Positions 1 through 7,465 of a DNA stretch of 64,000 nt are shown one piece after another. Below the pieces are notes generated by a model that saw only the letters and a list, made by a program, of their open reading frames with translations, did not search any database and had not been told where the DNA came from. Position 1 is the first letter of the stretch. Each line of letters begins with the position of its first letter. Source of the stretch: Algoriphagus zhangzhouensis (GTDB taxonomy: Bacteria > Bacteroidota > Bacteroidia > Cytophagales > Cyclobacteriaceae). A program made the position numbers and the translations under genes. Where the stretch lies: NCBI RefSeq assembly GCF_900148515.1, contig NZ_FRXN01000007.1, positions 62,001-126,000 on the forward strand, written 5' to 3'.

Positions 1-18
1 TCAAAATCGTAAAATTAT

Positions 19-648
19 ATGAAAACCTGGAAGGTATTTAGCCTACTAGTCATCAGTGCAATTGCATTTTGGCAATGTCAACCATCTGGCTCAAAAAACA
101 GCGAGCCGCTACCAAAATTGGGAAATTGGCACGTCGAAGACAATGGAGACACTGTTTACCATCAAATCGCCCAATTCGAATTTGTGAACCAAGTTGGAAA
201 GACAGTCACAAATGCTGATGTGGAAGGAAAAGTTTATGTGGCAGATTTCTTTTTCACTACTTGCCCGACTATCTGTCCAATTATGAAAAAGGAAATGCTT
301 CGCGTGTACGATGCATATAAGGACAATCCAAATTTTAAGATTTTGAGTCACTCCATAGATCCTACTTACGATACTCAAGAGGTATTGAAGGATTATGCTG
401 AGAAATTGGGGATTGAAGATGCAAATACCTGGAACTTCTTGACTGGTGAGCCACAAAAAATCTATGAAATTGGGCAAACTAGCTATTTGACAACCGCTCA
501 GGAGGACCAAAAAGAACCTGGAGGATTTCTCCATTCAGGTGCATTTGTTTTAGTCGATCAAGAAGGACATATCAGAGGTGTTTATGATGGCACCAAAGAA
601 GATCAGGTGACGAGATTGATCAATGACATACCTAAAATCCTCAAGTAA
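19..648 (+). CDS. SCO1/SenC family copper chaperone lipoprotein
   Basis: SCO proteins are thioredoxin-fold copper carriers that help load the CuA site of cytochrome oxidase subunit II, acting on the periplasmic side of the membrane. The protein has a signal peptide ending in a lipobox-like stretch with Cys20, so it is probably lipid-anchored. The copper/redox motif CPTICP has Cys82 and Cys86, and the third ligand is His172 in LHSGAFVLVD; all three are in the expected order. The length of 209 aa is usual for the family. Its stop codon shares a base with the next gene's ATG (TAATG), so the two are translationally coupled. A second SCO gene lies in the respiratory block at 25.7 kb. The promoter lies to the left, outside the window. 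A role in oxidase assembly is inferred from the family. Confidence 0.93.
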   Translation: MKTWKVFSLLVISAIAFWQCQPSGSKNSEPLPKLGNWHVEDNGDTVYHQIAQFEFVNQVGKTVTNADVEGKVYVADFFFTTCPTICPIMKKEMLRVYDAYKDNPNFKILSHSIDPTYDTQEVLKDYAEKLGIEDANTWNFLTGEPQKIYEIGQTSYLTTAQEDQKEPGGFLHSGAFVLVDQEGHIRGVYDGTKEDQVTRLINDIPKILK

Positions 649-1100
649 TGCGTTGGATTCCAGCAGCTATTTTATGCCTGACTTTTGGATTCTCATGTGC
701 TCCAAAATCCACCAATGAGGAAAATGCCCTTGCTCAAATTTCAGATCCTGAGATCATGAAATATGCGGTGGATGGCAAAAGACTCTACGAAAACCACTGT
801 GGAAACTGCCATCAAAACGATGGGAAGGGTTTGGGAAAATTAATCCCCCCATTACGAGAGGCTGATTATTTCAAAGAAAGCGTTCACAGATCCATTTGGA
901 TCATGAAGCATGGCCAAAAAGGAGAGATTACAGTTAATGGACAGGTTTATAATCAAGATATGCCTTCAAGTCCACAACTTACTCCTTTGGAAATAGCTCA
1001 AATAAGCACGTATGTATTTAATATTTGGGGAATGGATGAAGGAATTATCACGTCCTCAGATGTAGAAAAATATCTGAGAGAAAGACCAGTTAATTATTAA
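648..1100 (+). CDS. Monohaem cytochrome c lipoprotein
   Basis: This 150-aa protein has a signal peptide with a lipobox Cys17 (FGFSC), followed by a class I cytochrome c fold. The haem-binding CGNCH is at residues 51-55, and Met105 in the segment YNQDMP is the likely distal ligand. It is probably membrane-anchored in the periplasm and shuttles electrons. The coupling to the upstream SCO gene (the stop and start codons share one base) suggests a common role in respiration or copper handling, but the redox partners cannot be read from sequence. Its stop codon overlaps the stop of the convergent minus-strand gene within a shared TTAA. Confidence 0.9.
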   Translation: MRWIPAAILCLTFGFSCAPKSTNEENALAQISDPEIMKYAVDGKRLYENHCGNCHQNDGKGLGKLIPPLREADYFKESVHRSIWIMKHGQKGEITVNGQVYNQDMPSSPQLTPLEIAQISTYVFNIWGMDEGIITSSDVEKYLRERPVNY

Positions 1101-1519
1101 TTATTCAGTTCCTTTTCTGCCTTTTCCAAAGCAGCCTTCATTTGCTCATTCACTTTAGTCACTTTCACCATTTGCTCCTCTAAATCCGCTTTCACCACTT
1201 CGGCAGTACGATCTCCATCTTCAGATTCATATTGATGCATCCAATCGAACATAGCTTCATAAGCCTGATCTAGATCATAAGCCACAGCCTTCAAAGTCTG
1301 AACTTTCAAGGTGTCAATACTTTCTTCAGATTCTAACTCTTTGACTTGATCTAACGCCTTTTTTTCCAGAGACTTTATTTTACCCATCATAGGCATTACT
1401 TCATCATGAACTCCAACTACCTCTTCTCTTAATTTCCTGTTCTCTTCCTTTAGATTTGGGCCACAGGAGTTTAGAAAAACAATCATTGTTAAAATGAAAA
1501 AGGGAATTGATCTCTTCAT
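1097..1519 (-). CDS. Small helical lipoprotein of unknown function
   Basis: I do not recognise the family. The 140-aa protein starts with a lipoprotein signal peptide (LNSC, Cys19). The rest is almost entirely charged and helical, rich in Glu, Lys, Asp and Leu, with heptad-like spacing at about residues 23-65 and 100-138, so a coiled coil or helical bundle on the periplasmic face is likely. It stands alone between a convergent cytochrome gene and a divergent helicase gene. A TACCTTTA box at 1540-1547 on the minus strand is one base off the Bacteroidota -7 consensus and could be its promoter. Confidence 0.75.
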   Translation of the reverse strand: MKRSIPFFILTMIVFLNSCGPNLKEENRKLREEVVGVHDEVMPMMGKIKSLEKKALDQVKELESEESIDTLKVQTLKAVAYDLDQAYEAMFDWMHQYESEDGDRTAEVVKADLEEQMVKVTKVNEQMKAALEKAEKELNN

Positions 1520-1742
1520 GATATTTGGTAAATTTTCAATAAAGGTACTATTTTTTCACATTTAAGTCTTATTTAGACATTCAATAAAATTGAATTCCTA
1601 CAATTTCTTACCCCCCCTATTTTCAGTATAAACCGACTCCTCAAAAGATATTTAAATAGGCCATGAAGTGATTAATAGGCCTTTGATTTTGACTTAGAAA
1701 AAATGATTCCCTAAAAGGTATAAATCAGGCATTTGCTATCTA

Positions 1743-1775
1743 TTGAATATGCTTCCAAGGAGATCACTAACTTTG
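1743..1775 (+). promoter_or_regulatory. Bacteroidota-type promoter of the DEAD-box helicase gene
   Basis: TTG at 1743-1745 is followed, after 22 nt, by TAACTTTG at 1768-1775, an exact match to TAnnTTTG. The helicase ATG lies 15 nt further on, giving a very short leader. The 1520-1790 gap holds nothing else I can support. Confidence 0.6.
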
Positions 1776-1790
1776 TAAAAAAATCTCTCC

Positions 1791-2939
1791 ATGAATTTTG
1801 CCGATTTAGGTTTTTCCAAAGAAATCCTGACCGCGATTAATCGCGCCGAATATCAAGCTCCCTACCCTATCCAGACCCAAGCAATTCCTTCGGTTCTCAA
1901 AGGAAAAGATCTGCTGGGTTTAGCTCCAACAGGCTCGGGAAAAACTGCGGCTTACATATTGCCAATCCTCGAGAGGTTCTTAAAAAAATCACCTTCAAAA
2001 GATCGCTCAGTTCCAGTTTTGGTAATCGTACCCACAAGAGAATTAGCAATCCAAGTGGCTGAAGTAGCAGATAGTTTCAGTAGATTTTTACCTAGGAAAA
2101 TCAAAACACTAGCCGTCTTTGGAGGGGTTTCGATCAATCCACAAATGATCAAACTCCAAGGCACAGAGCTCCTGATCACAACTCCAGGTCGATTGATTGA
2201 TTTGATGGAAAGAGGATCAGTTTCCCTCGACAAAGTACATACTTTGGTTTTGGACGAGGCGGATAAAGTTCTCAATATGGGCTTCCGTGAAGAGCTGGAC
2301 CTGATTCTTAATAAAGTTCCAAGCAAGCGTCAAAACATACTTTTTTCAGCTACAATGGATTCCGAAATAGAAGTTCTCATCCAGAGCCTTCTCAAAGAAC
2401 CTGTAAAAGTATCTGTAGAAGCAGAAAACTTCACCCCGGATCTAATCGACCAAAAAGCCTACCGAGTAAATCCTGAAGAAAAAGGCCCATTTTTACGAAA
2501 GCTTATTGAATCCGGCGATTGGAACCAGATTTTAATTTTCGCATCCTCTATCCGAACTGCCAACAATGTTACTGGCAAACTGGTAAAAAATGGCATCGAT
2601 GCATTGGCTTTCCATGGAGACAAAAGTCAAGGAGCAAGAACCGAAGCTTTGGCAAAATTCAAATCTGGCAAAACGAGAGTTCTTGTGGCAACGGACTTGG
2701 CAGCTCGTGGCATTGACATTCAGGCTCTCCCACTCGTCATTAATTATGAACTTCCAAGATCACCCAAAGACTATATCCACCGAATAGGAAGAACTGGCCG
2801 AGCAGGATCCAATGGACTTGCGATTTCCTTGATCACTCCAGAAGAAATGCATCACTTCAAGATCATTCAGAAAAAAATGAAGAAATGGGTCAAACTGACC
2901 CATGCAGAAGATTTTGGCAAGGAAGAATCAGAAGGTTAG
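1791..2939 (+). CDS. DEAD-box ATP-dependent RNA helicase
   Basis: This is a 382-aa core helicase that unwinds RNA using ATP, probably in ribosome assembly, RNA decay or cold adaptation. In order it shows a Q-motif (PIQTQAIP, about residues 26-33), motif I APTGSGKT with Lys51, the PTREL motif, TPGR, motif II DEAD, motif III SAT, then the second RecA domain with ARGID and HRIGRTGR. It lacks a long basic C-terminal tail, ending soon after the second RecA domain, so it resembles the compact RhlE-type enzymes of Bacteroidota. It is a single-gene unit with its own promoter. Several paralogues are normal in this phylum, so I give no symbol. Confidence 0.95.
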   Translation: MNFADLGFSKEILTAINRAEYQAPYPIQTQAIPSVLKGKDLLGLAPTGSGKTAAYILPILERFLKKSPSKDRSVPVLVIVPTRELAIQVAEVADSFSRFLPRKIKTLAVFGGVSINPQMIKLQGTELLITTPGRLIDLMERGSVSLDKVHTLVLDEADKVLNMGFREELDLILNKVPSKRQNILFSATMDSEIEVLIQSLLKEPVKVSVEAENFTPDLIDQKAYRVNPEEKGPFLRKLIESGDWNQILIFASSIRTANNVTGKLVKNGIDALAFHGDKSQGARTEALAKFKSGKTRVLVATDLAARGIDIQALPLVINYELPRSPKDYIHRIGRTGRAGSNGLAISLITPEEMHHFKIIQKKMKKWVKLTHAEDFGKEESEG

Positions 2940-2957
2940 AATTTATAAAAAATCGAT

Positions 2958-2980
2958 AAAGCATTAATGCAAAATGCTTT
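2958..2980 (+). terminator. Weak possible terminator after the helicase gene
   Basis: AAAGCAT (2958-2964) pairs with ATGCTTT (2974-2980), giving a 7-bp AT-rich stem. A U-tract of four T is immediately broken by GGG, so this is a poor terminator. Confidence 0.3.
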
Positions 2981-3048
2981 TGGGAGTATTTGTTTTAAGT
3001 CCTTAATAATTTAAAAACCTTCCTTATTTTTATCATTCTAAACTTTGA

Positions 3049-3873
3049 ATGATGAAACCTTTTTGCTTTGCTAACGGAGAAATAATCGCAACTGAAAAAG
3101 CCACAATTCACCCAATGGATCTAGGATTGATTCGGGGATATGGAATTTTCGATTTTTTCAGAACTGTCAATCACAAACCTCTTTTTTTGGAGGATTACCT
3201 GGATCGATTTACAGCTTCTGCTGCCAAAACATTTCTGACATTAAAATACTCCAGAGAAGAGTTAAGAACTATTATATCTGAGCTGGTTGAAAAGAATGAT
3301 TTGGAAGCTGGAGGAATGAGAATGATGCTTAGCGGAGGTTTGTCCGACAACCACTTTTCACCAGCAGAAGGGAAACTTTTCATCTTTGCAGAATCATTGA
3401 TTTTCCCTTCAGAGAAAAAATACAATGAGGGAGTTAAGCTTCTTTCTCTGGAATACATACGACCAATCGCTGATATCAAAACCACCAATTATGCCTTGGC
3501 AGTTTGGCATTCGGAAGGATGGAAAAGACAAGGAGCTGAAGATGTACTCTATCACCTGAATGGCGTAATCAGCGAAAGTTCAAGAAGTAACTTCTTTATC
3601 GTCAAAGATGGTCAGGTGATTACCCCTGGCAAAGACATTCTCCTGGGAATCACAAGGAAGAATCTGATGAATTTGGCAGGAAATGTCCAGGTGAGACCAA
3701 TTACCTTGCAAGAGGCTCTGGAAGCAGATGAGGCTTTTATCTCAAGTACTACTAAAGTTCTTCTTCCCGTTACCCAAATTGATGACCATAAAATCGGAAC
3801 AGGGAAACCTGGCCCAGTGACAATAGATTTACTCCAAAGATTTAAAGAGCTGGAGAAAGAAATTTCTTATTAA
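3049..3873 (+). CDS. Class IV aminotransferase (PLP-dependent)
   Basis: This 274-aa protein belongs to the fold-type IV PLP enzymes, which include branched-chain aminotransferase, D-amino-acid aminotransferase and aminodeoxychorismate lyase. The N-terminal segment RGYGIFDFFRT and the region KTTNY with Lys144, the likely PLP-binding lysine, are characteristic, as is ESSRSNFFIVKDG, which contacts the cofactor phosphate. The length fits the short lyase/aminotransferase members better than full IlvE (about 300-360 aa), and the exact substrate cannot be decided. Two adjacent ATGs (3049 and 3052) are both possible starts. It is monocistronic and closed by a strong terminator directly at its stop codon. 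Confidence 0.88.
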   Translation: MMKPFCFANGEIIATEKATIHPMDLGLIRGYGIFDFFRTVNHKPLFLEDYLDRFTASAAKTFLTLKYSREELRTIISELVEKNDLEAGGMRMMLSGGLSDNHFSPAEGKLFIFAESLIFPSEKKYNEGVKLLSLEYIRPIADIKTTNYALAVWHSEGWKRQGAEDVLYHLNGVISESSRSNFFIVKDGQVITPGKDILLGITRKNLMNLAGNVQVRPITLQEALEADEAFISSTTKVLLPVTQIDDHKIGTGKPGPVTIDLLQRFKELEKEISY

Positions 3874-3910
3874 AAAAAGAGGCCTAGAATTGATCCAGGC
3901 CTCTTTTTTT
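3872..3910. terminator. Bidirectional terminator between convergent genes
   Basis: A perfect inverted repeat, A7-GAGGCCT on the left (3872-3885) and AGGCCTC-T7 on the right (3897-3910), with an 11-nt loop. The A-run overlaps the stop codon of the aminotransferase gene and the T-run overlaps the stop codon of the minus-strand gene, so it serves both strands. Confidence 0.92.
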
Positions 3911-4349
3911 ATTCTACCAAAGTAGCATCTGTTAAAATATACATGAGCTTTTCTGGGTCAGCAGAGTTCAAGGTTAACTTACCTTTTACCTTCACCCTTT
4001 TCGAAGTGTATTTAATTGGTGAAGAAAGCATCACTTCCATCACCGTTTCCGGCCCACCCGATCCACAGAAAAAACATTCTGCCAATGGAAGACTTGATAG
4101 GATGATATGCTCAGGTTTAAACATCCCTTCAAATGGGATGATATATCCATCGGCCTCCACTACTTTACCTTCTAGTTTTTTGGCATTATCAGAGAAAACA
4201 GGAACGTACAATTCCCCAAAATTATCCTCACTGATTTTGTATGTGACATCGGCCAAATTCTTCCACACATTGGTATCCTGGGCCAAGGCGGAATTAAAAC
4301 CACCAACTAGTAAACCAAAGAACACTGCTATTAATATTCCCTTTTTCAT
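3909..4349 (-). CDS. Secreted DUF3299-like small protein
   Basis: This 146-aa protein has a cleavable signal peptide (ends near ALAQ, residue 24). The mature part contains GKVVEADGYIIPFE, then a hydrophobic strand, PLAECFFCGSGGPE, and a C-terminal beta-rich part (RVKVKGKLTL). The order of a G-x3-P-x-E segment, a Cys-containing loop and a Gly/Pro-rich loop resembles the DUF3299 family. That family is often found next to FtsX-like permeases and ABC ATPases, and in proteobacteria I associate such operons with zinc, from memory. The CFFC pair could bind metal. It is the last gene of the minus-strand set, 24 nt after the permease. Function is unproven. Confidence 0.75.
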   Translation of the reverse strand: MKKGILIAVFFGLLVGGFNSALAQDTNVWKNLADVTYKISEDNFGELYVPVFSDNAKKLEGKVVEADGYIIPFEGMFKPEHIILSSLPLAECFFCGSGGPETVMEVMLSSPIKYTSKRVKVKGKLTLNSADPEKLMYILTDATLVE

Positions 4350-4373
4350 ATTCTTTCTAATTCTGCCTCAAGA

Positions 4374-5615
4374 TTAGGCTTTTGTCAATTGCTTTGCAAT
4401 ACTTGTTTGATAAGCTGACCAAGCCGGAATAAGAGAGGCAATTATTCCCACTAATAACGCATAAACCACTATCCAAAGTTCTGCTTTTAAGAAAACCCAT
4501 GGATTTAAAGTTCCTACGACTCCCTGTTCGTTTTGGGAAACGATAACTGATAAAAAGGTATGACCTAATAGAATCCCCACCAAAGCACCCAAAAATGTCA
4601 GCATCAGTCCTTCTAAAAAGATCAGAAAAACCAATTGCACTCTCGAAGCTCCGATTGCTCTCAAAATCGCCAAATCATATTTTCTTTCTTTCAGGGAATT
4701 ATATAATGCAATGAAGATCCCCAATCCAGATATCCCAATCAATACAAAGGCAAGACCTTGAAGTAAACTTACTCCCACTCCCAGCAATTCAAATAGTCTG
4801 GACATTTCAAAGGATGGAGAAGCCGCTTGCATGGATGTGCCAGAATTAATCATTCTTGGAAGCTGAATAGCTGCCATTGGATTTCGATATTGCACTAGCA
4901 AGGATGTCACTTCTCTTTCTTGATCTGTTTTAGGAAATCCTGTCTGAGAAACAGGCTGATGTAATAAATCATGGGCTGTTTCAGAAGCTGTTGAATCTGC
5001 CTCATCATGCGTATACCAGACAGATTCTATAGATGTCAAAACCAATCTGTCGACTACATTTCCATTCGGCTCCAGTATTCCTTTTACTTTGAACCCATGC
5101 TCATCATGATCATGACTTCCCTCGCTAACCCCATGACTTCCTTCAAAATAATCCCCGGTTTTTAGTCCCGTTTTCTTCGCAACCTCTGACCCGAGAACCA
5201 CATCAAAAGGTTCTATCCAGCCTTCTCCTTCGGAAAATTTCACATCATAAAGTCCCAAGTAATCAGAATTGGTTCCGACTATCCTGTACCCTTGATAATT
5301 ATCTCCCAGAGCCAATGGAATTACATTTTTGATCAAGCGACTTCTCGAAATACGAATCGCTTCCTTCATCGGAATATTTCCTGTCGGAAAATCAATATGA
5401 TACACACTCGAAAGAATCAATTGCAGCGGGCTCCCTTTAGCTCCTACCACCAAATCAATCCCTTCAGCATCCTGATTCATTTTCTTTTCAAACTGATCCT
5501 GAATCAAGAGTAAGACTGTGATAATCGCCAAACCCAGTGCAAGTAACATCACATTCAACCCTGTCGACAAGGGCTTAAAAGTCAAATATTTCCAACTTAG
5601 CTTAAAAATATTCAT
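4374..5615 (-). CDS. FtsX/MacB-type ABC transporter permease with a His/Asp-rich loop
   Basis: This 413-aa protein has the MacB/LolC topology: one N-terminal membrane helix (about residues 18-38), a large periplasmic domain (40-280) and three C-terminal helices with the FtsX signature (ERKYDLAILRAIGAS, about residues 310-325). It would work with the adjacent ATPase as a mechanotransducing transporter rather than a classic importer. The periplasmic domain carries a cluster of His, Asp and Glu at 161-173 (GSHDHDEHG) and a second acidic/His patch at 203-220. This suggests metal binding, which is an inference. Its start codon overlaps the ATPase stop by 4 nt (ATGA). Confidence 0.88.
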   Translation of the reverse strand: MNIFKLSWKYLTFKPLSTGLNVMLLALGLAIITVLLLIQDQFEKKMNQDAEGIDLVVGAKGSPLQLILSSVYHIDFPTGNIPMKEAIRISRSRLIKNVIPLALGDNYQGYRIVGTNSDYLGLYDVKFSEGEGWIEPFDVVLGSEVAKKTGLKTGDYFEGSHGVSEGSHDHDEHGFKVKGILEPNGNVVDRLVLTSIESVWYTHDEADSTASETAHDLLHQPVSQTGFPKTDQEREVTSLLVQYRNPMAAIQLPRMINSGTSMQAASPSFEMSRLFELLGVGVSLLQGLAFVLIGISGLGIFIALYNSLKERKYDLAILRAIGASRVQLVFLIFLEGLMLTFLGALVGILLGHTFLSVIVSQNEQGVVGTLNPWVFLKAELWIVVYALLVGIIASLIPAWSAYQTSIAKQLTKA

Positions 5616-6244
5616 GTTGCCTTCACTTCTATAAAGTTGGAAATATGATCTTTCACCCGCTGATCATGCGTCACGATAATCAATGCAGCGCCAATCTTCT
5701 CAGCTTGATTTTTTAGCAAATTGATTACCTTTTCGGTATTCTCATCATCCAAACTTGAGGTCGGCTCATCTGCTAATATCAGTTGCGGTTTATTGACTAA
5801 TGCTCTTGCGATAGAAACCCTCTGGGCCTCTCCTTCACTTAAGGTTTTCACGGAAGAATTCGCCTTAGCCCCGATTCCCAGTTCGTCAAGTAAGGATTGG
5901 ACATTCTGCCCTTTTTCTTTAGCGAAATATTGGGCCGCAACGAGATTTTCTTTGACTGAAAGTGGAGCCAATAGATGAGGCTTTTGAAAAACAATTCCGA
6001 TGTTTTTCCCTCTAAATAAATCTAACTTTGCTCCATCCATTTTAGTCAGATCGGCAGTCCCTAAAATCACAGTTCCTGACTGAGGTTTTAGCAAACCTCC
6101 CAGCAAATTCAACAAAGTGGTCTTTCCACTCCCTGATTTCCCTAATACTAAGAGAGAGTCACCCTTGTCTAAAGAAATATCGGAAAATGAAAACTGAGGC
6201 TGACCTGGATGTGAATACTTCAGGTCTTGGGTCGAAAAGAGCAT
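5612..6244 (-). CDS. ABC transporter ATP-binding protein (LolD/MacB type)
   Basis: This 210-aa ATPase has a Walker A motif GKSGSGKTT (about residues 34-42), the Q-loop (FQKPHL), the signature LSEGEAQRV and Walker B ILADEPTSSLD, followed by the H-loop THD. Sequence and length place it with the LolD/MacB/FtsE ATPases that pair with FtsX-like permeases, which is exactly the next gene. It begins 1 nt after the stop of the receiver-kinase gene, so transporter and sensor are probably made from one transcript. The substrate is unknown; the metal hypothesis rests on its neighbours. Confidence 0.93.
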   Translation of the reverse strand: MLFSTQDLKYSHPGQPQFSFSDISLDKGDSLLVLGKSGSGKTTLLNLLGGLLKPQSGTVILGTADLTKMDGAKLDLFRGKNIGIVFQKPHLLAPLSVKENLVAAQYFAKEKGQNVQSLLDELGIGAKANSSVKTLSEGEAQRVSIARALVNKPQLILADEPTSSLDDENTEKVINLLKNQAEKIGAALIIVTHDQRVKDHISNFIEVKAT

Positions 6245-6245
6245 A

Positions 6246-7421
6246 TTACTTTACCGGAATTCTAACTTCAAAGGTTGTCCCTTTTTTGATTTTACTATCA
6301 AAGGTTATCTCTCCGTTCAATACTTCCAAGCATTTTTTGACAATAGAAAGTCCAAGTCCTGAACCTTCCACTATTCCTACATTTTTGGCTCTAAAAAATC
6401 TATCAAACAATTGACTTTGTTCTGATTCAGGAATACCAATCCCAAAATCAACCACTTTCCCGATCAATATTCCGTCTTGATAATCCAGACTGAAATGTAC
6501 TTCTCCTCCATCTTTGGAATATTTCACGGCATTGGAAAGAAGATTTTCAAAAGTCTGATATAGAATCTCACTGTCAGAGGTAATTGTCTTTGGCAAGGCT
6601 CCAAAATCGGTTTTTATAGTGACTTCATTCTCAATTCCCGCCTTGACAGTATCCATAAGCTCTTTAACGAAGGCTCCCACGAACATTTTCTTAGGCTTAT
6701 ACTCCATCTTATTTGCGTCAGCTTTTCCGAAAAACAAGACACTTGTCAATAGATTATTCAATGCCCGAACAGAGTTTTCAATTTTCATCGCATGTTTAGC
6801 AATCTTTTGCTTGAATGGATGATCTTTTTCAGCGTACATCTGAAGGAGCTGTGCAGAACTCAAAATCGAAGTTAATGGAGTTTTAAAGCCATGAGAAACG
6901 TTTAGCACGATTCGGGATTTCAACTCATTGATTTCTCTCTCTTTCTCCAGAGCTTTGGTTAATTCTTTATTCGCTTCGTAAAGTTCTGCGGTTCTAATCC
7001 GCACCTTTTCCTCAAGCTGATTATTGAGTTTTTGAAGCTCCTTTTCTTTTCTGTCCTTGAAAATCGCCAGCTCAATAACCATGTTTAATTCACGGATATT
7101 AAATGGCTTGATTACATATGCTGAAGGGTTGGTGCCCACCACTTTATTTAAAGTCTCGGCATCAGAACTGGCACTTAGATAGACTACAGGAATATCAAAT
7201 TTTTCATTGATGATTTCAGTCGTAGTGATCCCATCCAGCTCACCAGCTAGATTGATATCCATCATCACTATATCAGCGTGACTTTCTTCTAGTAGATCGA
7301 GGGCCTTCTCGCCAGAATCGGCAACTCCCAGAATATGATGATTATTTTTCTCTAAAGCCCTTTGTAATAGCAGGGCTGAAACTGAATCATCTTCGACGAT
7401 GAGGATATTAAGACTAAACAT
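6246..7421 (-). CDS. Response-receiver/histidine kinase (REC-HisKA-HATPase)
   Basis: This 391-aa cytoplasmic protein has a complete receiver domain at about residues 4-120 (acidic pair at 11-12, phospho-acceptor Asp55 in MMDIN, Lys105 in VIKPF). A coiled-coil linker (about 122-168) leads to a HisKA domain with His177 in NVSHGFKTPL and a HATPase_c domain with N-box ENLLSNAVKYS and the Gly boxes DFGIGI and GSGLGL. The H-box is HGFKTP rather than the common HEIRTP. There is no DNA-binding output domain, so it probably relays phosphate or is regulated by another kinase, the obvious candidate being the 1144-aa sensor 44 nt upstream. Confidence 0.93.
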   Translation of the reverse strand: MFSLNILIVEDDSVSALLLQRALEKNNHHILGVADSGEKALDLLEESHADIVMMDINLAGELDGITTTEIINEKFDIPVVYLSASSDAETLNKVVGTNPSAYVIKPFNIRELNMVIELAIFKDRKEKELQKLNNQLEEKVRIRTAELYEANKELTKALEKEREINELKSRIVLNVSHGFKTPLTSILSSAQLLQMYAEKDHPFKQKIAKHAMKIENSVRALNNLLTSVLFFGKADANKMEYKPKKMFVGAFVKELMDTVKAGIENEVTIKTDFGALPKTITSDSEILYQTFENLLSNAVKYSKDGGEVHFSLDYQDGILIGKVVDFGIGIPESEQSQLFDRFFRAKNVGIVEGSGLGLSIVKKCLEVLNGEITFDSKIKKGTTFEVRIPVK

Positions 7422-7465
7422 TCAGGTTTTTAAAAGGCAGATAAACAGCTTTGAAAATACAAAAT

